Positions 34,290 to 46,099 of a DNA stretch of 64,000 bases are shown in pieces. The notes beneath the pieces were generated by a model, which made no database searches, had not been told where the DNA came from, and was given only the letters and a program-made list of their open reading frames with translations. The first letter of the stretch is position 1; every line of letters begins with the position of its first letter. The DNA is taken from positions 1-64,000 of the forward strand of contig QRFJ01004243.1 of NCBI GenBank assembly GCA_006176705.1, written 5' to 3'. The position numbers and the translations under genes are program-made. The DNA comes from Cocos nucifera. Its lineage: Eukaryota; Streptophyta; Magnoliopsida; Arecales; Arecaceae.

Positions 34290-36091
34290 TTTATTCAAGA
34301 TAGCGGCATTGGAAAGCAGATTAAGCTTGATGAGAAAGTCTCACAAGCAGAACGAGCTAAGGACCAAGTGGAACCAAATCAGGTTGAGCCAATAAGAACA
34401 CTACCTCCTCCACCTCGTAGATCGGAAAGAGTTTTCCCGTCCCCCTGAAAGATACTTAGGTATTATTTCAGAGGATGTAGAGGAAATGTTCCTCATAGGT
34501 AATGGTGCTCATGGTGATGATCCCAAAACCTACAACGAGGCGATATCAGATATCGACTCCGAGAAATGGCTTAGAGGCAATGCAGTCAGAAATTGACTCG
34601 ATGCACTCAAACCAAGTCTGGACCTTGGTAGATCCACCAGAAGGTATAGTACCTATTGGGTGTAAATGGATCTTCAAGAGAAAGATTGGTGCAGATGGGA
34701 ATGTGGAGACATTCAAGGCTAGACTAGTGGCAAAAGGTTATAGTCAACGCGAAGGCATTGACTATCAGGATACCTTTTCCCCAGTAGCTATGCTAAAATC
34801 CATCCGCACATTGCTTGCTGTTGCAGCCTATTTCGATTATGAAATATGGCAAATGGACGTGAAAACGGCATTCCTAAATGGATATCTTGAGGAAGATATC
34901 TATATGGAACAGCCGCTAGGTTTCACATCCAGTGATACTGATCACAAGGTTTGCAAGCTGCAAAGGTCCATATATGGACTTAAGCAAGCATCTCGGAGCT
35001 GGAACACTCGTTTCAATGATGTGATCAAAAAGTTTGGTTTCATCAAAAATGAAGAGGAACCATGTGTTTTCAAAAGGGTCAGTGGGAGCGCTGTTGTCTT
35101 CCTCGTATTGTACGTGGATGACATCCTCCTTATTGGGAATGATATTCCCATGTTGACATCAGTCAAGATGTGGTTGTCCAAGGAATTCTCCATGAAAGAC
35201 CTAGGTGAAGCATCCTTTATTCTAGGAATTAAGGTCTATAGGGATAGACCGAATAGGATGCTAGGACTTTCACAGAAGATGTACATAGAGGAAGTACTAA
35301 AGAGGTTTAGTATGGAAAACTCTAAGAGGGGATTAATACCCTTCAGACATGGTATTCATCTTTCCAAGAAGATGTGCCCCAGCACACCTGAGGAAATAGA
35401 ACGCATGAGCAAGATCCCTTATGCTTCTGCAATAGGGAGCCTCATGTATGCCATGCTATGTACACGACCTGATATAGCCCATGCTGTGAGTGTCACAAGC
35501 AGATATCAGTCAAATCCAGGTGAAGAACACTGGACTTCTGTGAAATGTATCCTTAAGTACTTGAGAAGAACTAAGGATATGATGTTGGTCTTTGGTAATG
35601 GAGAACTCCAAGTCCAGGGATACACAGACTCGGACTTCATGTCCGATATAGATGATCGAAAGTCGACATCTGGAAGTCTGTTTGTGTGCAATGGTGGAGC
35701 TGTCAGCTGGAAGAGTTCCAAGCAAACTGTGATAGCAGATTCCACCATGGAAGCAGAATATATCGCTGCATCAGAGGCTGCAAAGGAAGCATTCTGGTAC
35801 AAGAAGTTTGCTGCAGAAATTGGAGTAATGCCATCAGATGCCATTCCTCTTTACTGCGACAACAATGGCGCCATAGCCCTTGCTAAGGAGCCGAGGTCTC
35901 ACCAAAAGTCCAAGCACATTGAGCGGCGATACCATCTCATCCGCGATTACCTTGAGAAAGGTTACGTTGAGGTCAAGAGAGTCAACTCCACAGATAATGT
36001 GGCAGACCCACTTACAAAGCCGTTGGGCCAGCAGAAGATCGAAGCCCACCTTGAGAAGATGGGACTTAGACTTGTAGCCAATTGGCTTTAG
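34290..36091 (+). pseudogene. Copia-1 reverse transcriptase-RNase H
   Basis: A 529-codon open frame (from 34502; its first ~22 residues are out of the family frame because of one extra base near 34566) carries RT: VWTLVDPPEG (39-48), CKWIFKRK (54-61), WQMDVKTAFLNGYLEEDIY (116-134), SIYGLKQASRSWN (156-168), catalytic LYVDDILLIGND (203-214), MKDLGEASFILGIKVYRD (231-248). RNase H follows with GYTDSDF (373-379), DRKSTSG (385-391), STMEAEYIA (414-422), YCDNN (451-455) and ADPLTKPLG (501-509); the acidic active-site residues are all visible. It copies genomic RNA to cDNA in the particle. Ends at TAG 36089-36091, just before the polypurine tract. Intact apart from its lost link to gag-IN. Confidence 0.9.
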
Positions 36092-36105
36092 GACAAGTGG
36101 GAGAT
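36092..36105 (+). promoter_or_regulatory. Polypurine tract of copia-1
   Basis: GACAAGTGGGAGAT lies directly between the pol stop codon and the 3' LTR. AAGTGGGAG is the usual plus-strand primer type in plant copia elements. Lost in units A and B of the minus-strand array. Confidence 0.85.
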
Positions 36106-38397
36106 TGTTAGATATATGTGCCCTAGAAGCCAGAATTGGCTGACACTTGTAATACACTTCTAGGGGCAAAATTGTAATTTTGACTATAATTAATAAAATG
36201 GGTTATTTTCTATCACATCTGTGTATTTAGTGTCTGTGATACATCCTTTGAGTTAATGGTAATGATAATTCATATTTTCAAGAGTTGAAAATTTAAGACA
36301 TGAATAATCATTATTAACTCATAAACATGCTCCCGACCATAGGATCATCACGAGGATGGTGATTGATCCGGAAGGTTGGTGTACAATCGCTTCTCTTTAG
36401 TAGATGAGTCTTGAGTCTACGGTGTGGAGACACCGGAGCGAGAGTACAGGTACTCGTTAGAGAACGAGGGCACTGAGCGTGACCACCTCGAGTAGTCATT
36501 AGGGAGTCTACCTTCTCGTCAATGACTGACTCGATGCTGCAGTAGTGTGTCTGGTTCTTTGACCTGAGATGCATCGGCAGTTCACCTTGAGGGTGTTATA
36601 GTTTGACTACACCATTACTCGGTCTCCTAGCCATATGGAACCCTGAGGTGTATGTTGGCTATAGCATGTTCATTGTAGGAACTGGATTGCATCAAGATGG
36701 AATCTATCTACCTCGGTGGTAGAGGAGCAGCCCTATGATGATCATGAGAATCAAGTCCAGAAATCCATGGCCATGGTAGAGTGAAATAATAGAAAGAGTT
36801 TCTATTTAGATTTTCACATTGGACTCGAATCGAATGATTACATCATATGACAGAGACTAGGGTTTGACGAGTTCACCTTAACCCTAATCTGATCGGGGCT
36901 CAAGATAGAAGAACTTGAATCACACAGGTAGCTGCACCAAGAGGTTCGCATTCAGCTCTGATGGGTTGCCACCATATACTGCTAGGTGTCACTGGTGGAT
37001 TTTGGGAGCAATTAGAATGATTTAGATGATCGATCATTCTAGCTGTTCGAATCAGAAGAGTTCTGATCCATCGAAAGGAGTTTCGATGATGTCGATGATA
37101 GAGATCATGACATATCCCATTACCATACAGAACTGAACCTAACTGGGTCACACAAACAAGGGTTTGAATCTGGTGATCATCAATTGAACTGATCTAGTTC
37201 AATTGATCTGAAATGAGATTCAATTAGGTTCAAGGAAAATCGTGCTAGCACTCGATTGAACCTAACGTTCTTCTTTTACTATCATAAATAAGTTGTCCTG
37301 ACTGAGCCAAAGGAGTTTGTGCTCAATCAGAGGCCTTCATATGGTCTGACTGGAGGTTGTCCAAGTCAGAAATAGGTTGTCTTATTTGTAAGACATTACC
37401 TGCCATTTTTGGTCACCTGCCATTTCTTGTTCTTTGACTTTGGTCAAAAGTCTACCTTTGACTGGTCAAACGTTGACCATTGACCCTTTGACTTTTGACC
37501 ACATGTCATGCACCTATTGGAGAGCTGGTGGGGGCCTGTCCCCCTGCCAGAACCTGGCAAGGAGAAGGGCGCACGCCAAGGGTGGCGTGAGCCCAAGTAG
37601 GAGGCGCCTAGGAGTCCTTGTTGGACAAGGACTCCACCTCCCTTTTGGATTCCAATTCAGAGTTCTACTAAGAATCCAGTTTGACTGGTCTTAGGCGCCC
37701 TCTAAGGAGGAATCCAGGGGTCTCTATTCCCACCAATCAGATTTAGATCTGATTTCACAAAGGGTTGTGATTGGTTGAGAGGAAGAGGAGTTGGATCACA
37801 AGAGGTCTATAAATAAGACCCTGCGCCCAACCCTAATTAAAAAAGTGAATTGCAATTGAGAAATTTCCCACGCCCCAAGGCTGCCTCTCCCCTCCTTCTC
37901 CATGCCATAGCTCTCTTCTCCCCTTGCTCTCCACGTCCAAAAGGTGTTTTGGACTTAGGTTGGTGCGATTCAGATCAAGGAAAGGCGATCAAAAGCAAGA
38001 AGGCTGCGCTGCTGCAAAAGGACGACTGCAGATCTTCAAAAGAGTTTTGAAGATCCTCCAGATCAGATCCAGATCTGATTTTTGGAGGTGTGATAGAGAA
38101 GAAGAGGATCTCCAGATCCAACCCGAGTGGATACCGGTAGAGGCCAGGCGCTTGCGTGGCTAAGATCCAGAACCTTCCGCTGCAATCAGGATCATCTACA
38201 GGGTAATAGGATTACCCAAATCAGGTAAATTAAATTTGATTTAATTTATCTTATTTTATTTTATTTATTAAAATAATAATAATCAGATCTGAAACATATC
38301 AAGATCTGATTGAGATCAAGAAAAAATTTTTGAAATATATCTCTTGATCTAATCAGATCTGGACGAACCTGGACCGGGAAATCAGGATTTCCCTTCA
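36106..38397 (+). repeat. 3' LTR of copia-1
   Basis: Near-copy of 27969-30262; differences are scattered substitutions and short indels, for example around the TATA box, where 5' has AGCTTAG and 3' has AGAGG. Dyad at 37611-37635, TATA at 37808-37815. Confidence 0.95.
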
Positions 38398-38638
38398 TAA
38401 TTGTAGCTCATGAATCTAACCTATCAGACAATTGGGTAATCCATGCAATCTCATCAAAGTATATTTTACAACTTTTGAAGCATCTGATGTTTGGCAACAG
38501 GGCAAAAAAGCCATTTTTGAAAACCTATCTACAACCACTAGAACTGAATCATGCTTCCTAACTGTTTTAGGTAAGCTTAGAATAAAATCCATGCTAACAT
38601 CTTGCCAAGGATAGTTTGGTATAGGTAAGGGTGTTTAT
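38398..38638 (-). pseudogene. Gypsy integrase core fragment
   Basis: Minus-strand translation gives PWQDVSMDFILSLPKTVRK then HDSVLVVVDRFSKMAFLPC and a TSDASKVV segment, the first Asp-containing core of a Ty3/gypsy integrase (usual pattern WxDVSMDFV.GLP...D.I.VVVDRFSKMAHF). Its reading runs into copia-1 at SDR..MSY, and picks up at KVVNRSLG on the other side (27968). A stop is present near the junction. The upstream part is lost in the assembly gap. Together with 27032-27968 it shows that copia-1 interrupted an integrase gene. Confidence 0.85.
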
Positions 38639-39638
38639 NNNNNNNNNNNNNNNNNNNNNNNNNNNNNNNNNNNNNNNNNNNNNNNNNNNNNNNNNNNNNN
38701 NNNNNNNNNNNNNNNNNNNNNNNNNNNNNNNNNNNNNNNNNNNNNNNNNNNNNNNNNNNNNNNNNNNNNNNNNNNNNNNNNNNNNNNNNNNNNNNNNNNN
38801 NNNNNNNNNNNNNNNNNNNNNNNNNNNNNNNNNNNNNNNNNNNNNNNNNNNNNNNNNNNNNNNNNNNNNNNNNNNNNNNNNNNNNNNNNNNNNNNNNNNN
38901 NNNNNNNNNNNNNNNNNNNNNNNNNNNNNNNNNNNNNNNNNNNNNNNNNNNNNNNNNNNNNNNNNNNNNNNNNNNNNNNNNNNNNNNNNNNNNNNNNNNN
39001 NNNNNNNNNNNNNNNNNNNNNNNNNNNNNNNNNNNNNNNNNNNNNNNNNNNNNNNNNNNNNNNNNNNNNNNNNNNNNNNNNNNNNNNNNNNNNNNNNNNN
39101 NNNNNNNNNNNNNNNNNNNNNNNNNNNNNNNNNNNNNNNNNNNNNNNNNNNNNNNNNNNNNNNNNNNNNNNNNNNNNNNNNNNNNNNNNNNNNNNNNNNN
39201 NNNNNNNNNNNNNNNNNNNNNNNNNNNNNNNNNNNNNNNNNNNNNNNNNNNNNNNNNNNNNNNNNNNNNNNNNNNNNNNNNNNNNNNNNNNNNNNNNNNN
39301 NNNNNNNNNNNNNNNNNNNNNNNNNNNNNNNNNNNNNNNNNNNNNNNNNNNNNNNNNNNNNNNNNNNNNNNNNNNNNNNNNNNNNNNNNNNNNNNNNNNN
39401 NNNNNNNNNNNNNNNNNNNNNNNNNNNNNNNNNNNNNNNNNNNNNNNNNNNNNNNNNNNNNNNNNNNNNNNNNNNNNNNNNNNNNNNNNNNNNNNNNNNN
39501 NNNNNNNNNNNNNNNNNNNNNNNNNNNNNNNNNNNNNNNNNNNNNNNNNNNNNNNNNNNNNNNNNNNNNNNNNNNNNNNNNNNNNNNNNNNNNNNNNNNN
39601 NNNNNNNNNNNNNNNNNNNNNNNNNNNNNNNNNNNNNN
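38639..39638. other. Assembly gap, 1000 N
   Basis: Exactly 1000 N, so a placeholder of unknown true size. It separates minus-strand gypsy integrase from a + strand copia RT that begins in mid-gene. Long translated frames of X across it are not genes. Confidence 0.99.
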
Positions 39639-41115
39639 AACCAAGTCTGGACCTGGTAGATCCACCAGAAGGTATAGTACCTATTGGGTGTAAATGGATC
39701 TACAAGAGAAAGATTGGTGCAGATGGGAAATGTGGAGACATTCAAGGCTAGATTAGTGGCAAAAGGTTATAGTCAACGTGAAGCATTGACTATCAGGATA
39801 CCTTTTCATCAGTAGCTATGCTAAAATCCATCCAACATTGCTTGTTGCAGTCTATTTCGATTATGAAATATGGCAAATGGATGTGAAAACGACATTCCTT
39901 AAATGGATATCTTGAGGAAGATATCTATATGGAACAGCTACTAGGTTTCACATCCAGTGATATGATCACAAGGTTTGCAAGCTGCAAAGGTCTATATATG
40001 GACTTAAGCAAGCATCTCGGAGCTGGAACACTCATTTTAATGATGTGATCAAAAATGTTTGGTTTCATCAAAAATGAGGAGGAACCATGTGTTTTCAAAA
40101 AAGATCAGTGGAGTGCTGTTGTCTTCCTCGTATTGTACGTGGATGACATCCTCCTTATTGGGAATGATATTCCCATGTTGACCATAGTTAAAATATGGTT
40201 ATCTAAAAGAATTCTCATGAAAGACTAGAAGAAGCATCCTTTATTTTAGAATTAAGGTCTATAGAGATAGACCGAATAGGATGCTAGGACTTTCATAGAA
40301 GATGTACATAGAGGAAAGTACTAAGAGGTTTAGTATGGAAAACTCTAAGAGGATTTAATACCCTTCAGACATGGCATTCATCTTTCCAAGAAGATGTGCC
40401 CTAGCACACCTGAGGAAATAGAACGCATGAGCAAGATCCCTTATGCTTCAGCAATAGGGAGCCTCATGTATGCCATGTTATGTACACGACCTGATATAGC
40501 CCATGCTGTGAGTGTCACGAGCAGATATCAGTCAAATCCAGGTGAAGAACACTGGACTTCTGTGAAATGTATCCTTAAGTACTTGAGAAGAACTAAGGAT
40601 ATGTTTGGTCTTTGGTAATGGAGAACTCCAAGTCCAAGGGATATACAGACTCGGACTTTATGTTCCGATGTAGATGATCGAAAGTCGACATCTGGGAGTC
40701 TATTTGTGTGCAATGGTGGAGCTGTCAGTTGAAAAAGTTTCAAGCAGACAGTGATAGCAGATTCCACCATGGAAGCAGAATATATCGCTGCGTCAGAAGC
40801 TGCAAAGGAGGCATTCTGGTATAAGAAGTTTGCCATGGAGATCAGAGTGATGCCATCAGATGCCATTCCTCTATACTGCGACAATAATGGCACCATAGCC
40901 CTTGCTAAGGAGTCGAGGTCTCACCAAAATCTAAGCACATCGAGCTGGCGATACCATCTCATCCGCGATTATCCTCGAGAAGGGTTACGTCGAGGTTCAA
41001 GAGAGTCGACTCCACAGATAATGTGGCAGATCCGCTTACAAAGTCGTTGGGCTAACAGAAGATTGAAGCCCACCTTGAGAAGATGGGACTTAGATTTGTA
41101 GCCAATTGGCTTTAG
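39639..41115 (+). pseudogene. Copia-2 reverse transcriptase-RNase H, 5' end in gap
   Basis: Starts inside RT at the NQVWTWxDPPEG-like stretch and follows copia-1 codon by codon: CKWIYKRK, QASRSWN-like region, LYVDDILLIGND (about 40132-40167), SKIPYASAIGSLMYAMLCTRPD (frame 40394-40618), then RNase H with STMEAEYIAASEA, YCDNNGTIALAKE (frame 40751-41101). At least eight small indels break the frame (for example near 39730, 39900, 40060, 40220, 40610, 40930). Much more decayed than copia-1, and the RNase H region is present, unlike in units A and B. Upstream gag, protease and integrase must lie in the gap or be deleted. Confidence 0.9.
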
Positions 41116-41129
41116 GTCAAGTGGGAGTT
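41116..41129 (+). promoter_or_regulatory. Polypurine tract of copia-2
   Basis: GTCAAGTGGGAGTT, as in copia-1 with three changes, directly before the LTR. Confidence 0.75.
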
Positions 41130-43408
41130 TGTTAGATATGTATGCCCTAGAAGCCAGAATTGGCTGACACTTGTAATACACTTCTAAGGGCAAAATTATA
41201 ATTTTGACTATAAATAATAAAATGGATTATTTTCTATCACATATGTGTATTTAGTGTCTGTGATACATCCTTGAGTTAATGGTAATGATAATTCATATTT
41301 TCAAGAGTTGAAAATTTAAGACAAGAATTTTCATTATTAACTCATAAAATGCTCCTGACCGTAGGATCATCATGAGGATGGTGATTGATCCGAAAGGTTA
41401 GGTGTACAATCGCTTCTTTGTAGTAGATGAGTCTTGAGTCTATGTGTAGAGAGACACCGAGCGAGAGTACAGGTACTCATTAGAGAATGAGGGCACTGAG
41501 CGTGACCACCTCGAGTAGTCATAAGGAAGTCTACTTCTCGTCGATGACTGACTCGAAGCTGCAGTGGTGTGTTTGGTTCTTTGACTTGAGGTGCATCGAT
41601 AGTTCACCTTGAGGGTGTTATAGTTTGACTACACCATGACTCGGTCTCCTAGCCATTCAGAACCCTGAGGTGTATGTTGGCTATAGCATGTTCATTGTAG
41701 GAATTGGATTGCACCAAGATGGAATCTATCTACCTCGGTGGATGAGGAGCAGCCCTATGATGATCATGAGAATCAAGTCCATAAGCCCATGGCCATGGCA
41801 GAGAGTGAAATAATAGAAAGAGTTTCTATTAAGGTTTTCACATTGAACTTGAATCGAATGATTAAATCATATGATAGTAAGGTTTGACGAGTTCACCTTA
41901 ACCCTAATTTGATCGGGGCTCAAGATAGTAGAACTTAATCACACAAATAAGTGCACCAAGAGGTTCATTTTTAGTTTTAATGGGATGCCACCATATACTG
42001 CTAGGTATCACTGATGGATTTTGGGAGCAATTAGAATGATTTAGATGATCGATCATTTCAGTTATCTAAATCAGAAGAGTTCTGATCCATCCAAAGGAGT
42101 TTCGATGATGCTGATGATGGAGATCACTACATATCCCATTACCATATAGAACTGAACCTAACTGGGTCATACAAACAAGGGTTTGGATCTGAATATCATC
42201 AATTGAACTAATCTAGTTTAATTGATTTGAATTAGATTCAATTAAGTTTAAGGAAATTATTTTAGCACACGATTGAGCCTAACGTTCTCCTTTTTCTATC
42301 ATTAAAAGTTGTCTCGACTGAGCCAAATGAGTTTGTGCTTACTCAGGTATCTTTACCTAGTCTAACTGGAGCTTGTCCAGATCAGAAAAAGGTTGTCTTA
42401 ATTTATGAGATAAATTTGAGACAACACCTGCCATTTTCCATCACCTGTTAATTCTTGTCCTTTGACTTTGGTCAAACATTGACCTTTGACCCTTGGACAT
42501 CTGCCCATGTATCATGCACTTATTGTAGAGCAGATAGGGGCTTATCCCCTTCTTGAAAATTAAAAAGGAGGGGGCGCATGCCTAGGATGGCGTGCGCTCA
42601 TGGATAGGGATGCCTGGAGTCCCATACGGATGGGACTCCAGGTTGCTTCTTGGATTCAAACTAGGTGACCCTCACCTATAAACTTTGACTAGTCTTAGGC
42701 ACCACCTTAGGATGAATCTATGAGTCTCTCATCTGATTGGATCAGATGATGTCATCCCACCAATCAGATTTAGATCTGATTAAATGAAGAAACATGATTG
42801 GCCGAGGTGATGTGGCACTGCATGGCATTGCAGGGTCTATATAAAGACCTATCTGCGCCCACTTTTCGGAGACTCCTCTCCTAGCCATGCCCCAAGGCTG
42901 TCCCTCTTCCTTCTCCATGCCACCTTTAGGCCATCTCTCTCCTCTCCACACCTAAGGATAGTTGGGCTTTAGATTAGTGCGAATCAGGCAAGAAAAGGCT
43001 GACGACAAAGGAAGAAGGCAGCACTATTGCAGAGACGACTGCTCATCTTTGAAAGGAGTTTTGAAGATTCTCCAAATTAGATCTAGATTTAATTTTTGAA
43101 GAAAAAGAAGAGAAGGAGAAGATCTTCAGATCCAACCCAAGTGGATACCGGTAGAGGTCAGGCACTTGCATGGCTAGATCTAGAACCTCAGGCAATCAAC
43201 AAGATCATCAATGGATAATCAGATTGCCCATGTCAAGGTAAAACTAATTTAGATTTATTTAATTTAATTTTTTTATTTATCAGATCATAAAATTAGATCT
43301 AAAAAAAGTCAGATCTGATTAGGATCTAAGAGAAAATTTTTGAAATATGCCTCTCGATCCAATCAGATCTGAACGAACCTAATCCCAAGAAATCAAGATT
43401 CTCCTTCA
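41130..43408 (+). repeat. 3' LTR of copia-2 (2279 bp)
   Basis: Begins TGTTAGATATGTATGCC, ends ..TTCTCCTTCA and abuts the gypsy LTR. U3 resembles LTR2 of the minus-strand array more than copia-1. TATA at 42838-42845, dyad with 13-bp arms at 42613-42642, W-box-like cores at 42464-42500. Confidence 0.9.
42838..42845 (+). promoter_or_regulatory. TATA box of copia-2 LTR
   Basis: TATATAAA followed by GACCTATCTGCGCCC. Confidence 0.65.
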
Positions 43409-44731
43409 TAAATCACGTCCGACCGTGGCACATTATTCTCAGGATAGATAGTATAGTTGTCTATACTCTGCTCAGGAGACATGACTGATTGACACGGGAC
43501 CAAAGCATGATCAATCTAAATGATGCTGATGAATGCCATTTTAGAGATTAGTAAATAACTAGCAATAATAAAGTAAATAGATAGATAGCAAAAATTAAAC
43601 ATACTCATGAATAATTGTAAAAAGAAAAATATAAATGAAATGAAGAATAGCAAGAAATTAAGCCCGTAAGAAAATTCAAAAAAAAGATAAGAATAATTCG
43701 AATAATTGTAGTTAAGAAACTACCCTGATTAGGACTCTTAATCTTTTAACCAAGCAGATCTATTGATAAAGAACTGGATCTTTACCAACATTGGATCTAA
43801 AAAAAATAAGTAAAAATCAAAGATCAGTTGAGAAGGAACGAAGGTCCTTATCAATATTTGATCTGTAGAATAATAGATCACTCTTTCTCTCTCTACATGA
43901 TAGATGAAAATCTTGGAGGAGACAGATCTTCTTTTGATAGAATAGGCTTATGTAGGTAGATGGTGAAGATGAATCGAGGTCGTAGGAACACTGAATATCA
44001 AGAAAATGAAGGTTAAAGAGAGAAAAAGATAGGCCTCACACCCTTCCCTCGTGGGGCAATTTTGGATCTCACATCCTCTCCCTCTCGGAGCAACCAATAC
44101 AAGTGTTTGTGGAAATTATAAAGTGATTCATTCATTCATTATCTCATTCATGAAAGATACATGGGTTTATATAGGATCCTAGGGGTCTTATTTCTTTAGG
44201 AATCCTATTCCCTTTATAAGAAAAAAATTAACCCTCCCAACAAAAAAGTAAAATATTATGTATAGTTTTCAAATATAATAATATATCATATCTATGTTTT
44301 ATCAAATCATAGGAAAGAAATCAGTCTTTTAACAAAATAAGTAAGAAATCAAGAACTCTTAAGAAATCCTAGGAAGAAAAAGAAACTCCATGTGGGCGCT
44401 TGATGCCTGGCACAACTTGGCATGAGGATCCTTGGGCATGGCACATGCTGGCGTGTGTATTTCCTCCTTGGGCGTGTGGAGGGTGGTGGCTCCAAAGATG
44501 ACGTGGACCAAGCTTGCTTCTTTATGATGGTCTCTTTCCAAATAAGGCTCAATCCAAAATAAATCCAAGTATGGTCCTATGGACCCAAAACTAAATGCAT
44601 CAAAAAAACTAATTGATTAAATCAAAAGGACTAGAACATAATAACTGAAGTAGAGTTATTCTAATATGGCTTCTTCAATCCAAATTGAATCTAAATTATG
44701 TTGCCGACTTCTGGTGGCTCTAATGTCCGCA
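43409..44731 (-). repeat. 5' LTR of the minus-strand chromovirus
   Basis: Direct copy of 25779-27106, lacking about the first nine bases of the left edge where the copia-2 LTR was inserted. Differs from its partner by many scattered substitutions, so the gypsy insertion is clearly older than copia-1. Confidence 0.8.
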
Positions 44732-45749
44732 CCACGATAGCATAAAAATAAATTTTTATACTAATTAAAGTGACCATCTAGTAATGGTATCCGATAGTTG
44801 GATAGGCCAAATATATAAAGCAACACTCTTAGAACCCATGTAGATATGATTTTTGTGCAATTCATCCCCTTGACCTAAATGCTCATAGGATAACTCAAGG
44901 TTTAACTATGAATCCTGATTAGGTCATCCACATTGTATTTCAAAATACTACATTCATCTCATGGATTATCCTAATCAAGGTTTTGCTAAATTAAAATACA
45001 ATGATGCATTTTCTCCAAGCTTTTAGAGTAGTCAATCCCATCTTGATCACTCACCAACTTCATAAGTATTTGACTATGCCCAAAAATATTTCATTACTGA
45101 ATTAAAAATTTAGGTAGTCTGGCATCAAAGCATAGTAAATTACTTGCAAGCCATCATGATGATCTCAGGTCTAAGAGATACTTATACCCATATCCCATCA
45201 GAGCAATTCTTAATAGCAGAATGCTCTAAAGTTGGTCACGTTCAGTGATGATGTATCTCTATACCTCACCTATATGTAATGCCAGTATCTTCACACTCTT
45301 TGCTTAAGAGGACAACCAACCTATATGGCACACAATGATTTATATTTGATAAATATTATCGTCCTAGTTAACAACATATCATTTGGTAGTGAATAGTTTA
45401 AGGACTAATCAAAAAATTCTCTCTTTGTTGAAACTAAATAGTTATAAGGACTTTATTATAACATGAAGTTCATTAGAAGATGTAGATTTATGATGAAAAA
45501 TGTCAGAATAAAATTTTACTCAATAATAAAATATTTATAATTATAAAATAGTAAAACTATCAATAGGCTGATAATTGGCTTTGAGATGCATTTACTAATA
45601 GTGATAAGATCACTAAACTCTTTTGCATGCTTTAATTTCTAGAATATATAATCAGATCTATGAATCCAAGGCTAGATTGGATCTGAAAAGTTTTAAAATT
45701 CTGCTACATCTGATTCAATCCGATTCGGCCAGCACAAAAGTTCATTCAC
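44732..45749 (-). repeat. Diverged LTR-like remnant, no gene
   Basis: No coding frame recognised. GTTGGTCACGTTCAGTGATG and CTTCACACTCTTTGCTTAAGA at 45232-45310 parallel the copia LTR stretch GGTGGTCACGCTCAGTGCC and CTCCACACCGTAGACTTAAGA (8612-8690), so an old minus-strand copia LTR piece is likely. Confidence 0.4.
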
Positions 45750-46099
45750 CCATCGTGTTGTTGGGGTCGATTCATTTTTGGAAAGTATCGACCCTAATTG
45801 CAAGAAAATAATATTTTAAGTTAAAATTTAAAAGTATTTTTCATGGGATGACTGAGCAATTTAAGGACATAAATAAAAAGCTAAAAAATTTAGGTGACAA
45901 CACCTTAGTAAGTCTAAAAACTAGTGGGAATTTCTTGGATTGATACCTAGCAAATTTTTTCTTAGTTTATTCTTTTCCAAAGCATAAAGGCCACCAGTTG
46001 TTCCTTAAGCTATTCTAAGTTTCTAAGTTAAACAGAGAGGCTAGAAAAAAGTAGTGAGTTGGAGAAGGTCCTATTTTCAGTTAAAAGCTAAATAGAAAT
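45750..46099 (+). repeat. 5' LTR of gag-only gypsy element, left piece
   Basis: GTTGTTGGGGTCGATTCATTTTTGGAAAG onward matches 57045-57405 of the 3' LTR up to AAAAGCTAAATAGAAAT. The homology ends at the Tat insertion. Confidence 0.85.

Larger units (their letters stand above)
27969..38397 (+). mobile_element. Ty1/copia element 'copia-1', nearly full length
   Basis: LTRs of 2294 and 2292 bp with few differences, PBS, leader, gag, protease, integrase, RT-RNase H and polypurine tract all in order, total 10.4 kb. It lies inside the minus-strand gypsy integrase gene. The long LTRs, long leader, Met-tRNA PBS and RT wording resemble Tork/Angela-type copia, but lineage assignment needs a tree. Frameshifts and stops in gag, PR-IN and the IN-RT join make it non-autonomous as assembled, although some of these could be sequencing indels. 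Confidence 0.9.
25779..44731 (-). mobile_element. Ty3/gypsy chromovirus, interrupted by two copia insertions and a gap
   Basis: Two direct copies of a 1.33-kb LTR (25779-27106 and 43409-44731) flank minus-strand integrase coding sequence found at 27032-27968 and 38398-38638. The parts between are copia-1, a 1000-N gap and copia-2. The single-element reading assumes the gap hides the rest of gag-pol; two separate gypsy copies remain possible. Confidence 0.6.

Noticed and set aside
38577..39745. Long frames of 342-383 codons on both strands
   Set aside because: They consist of translated N from the assembly gap.
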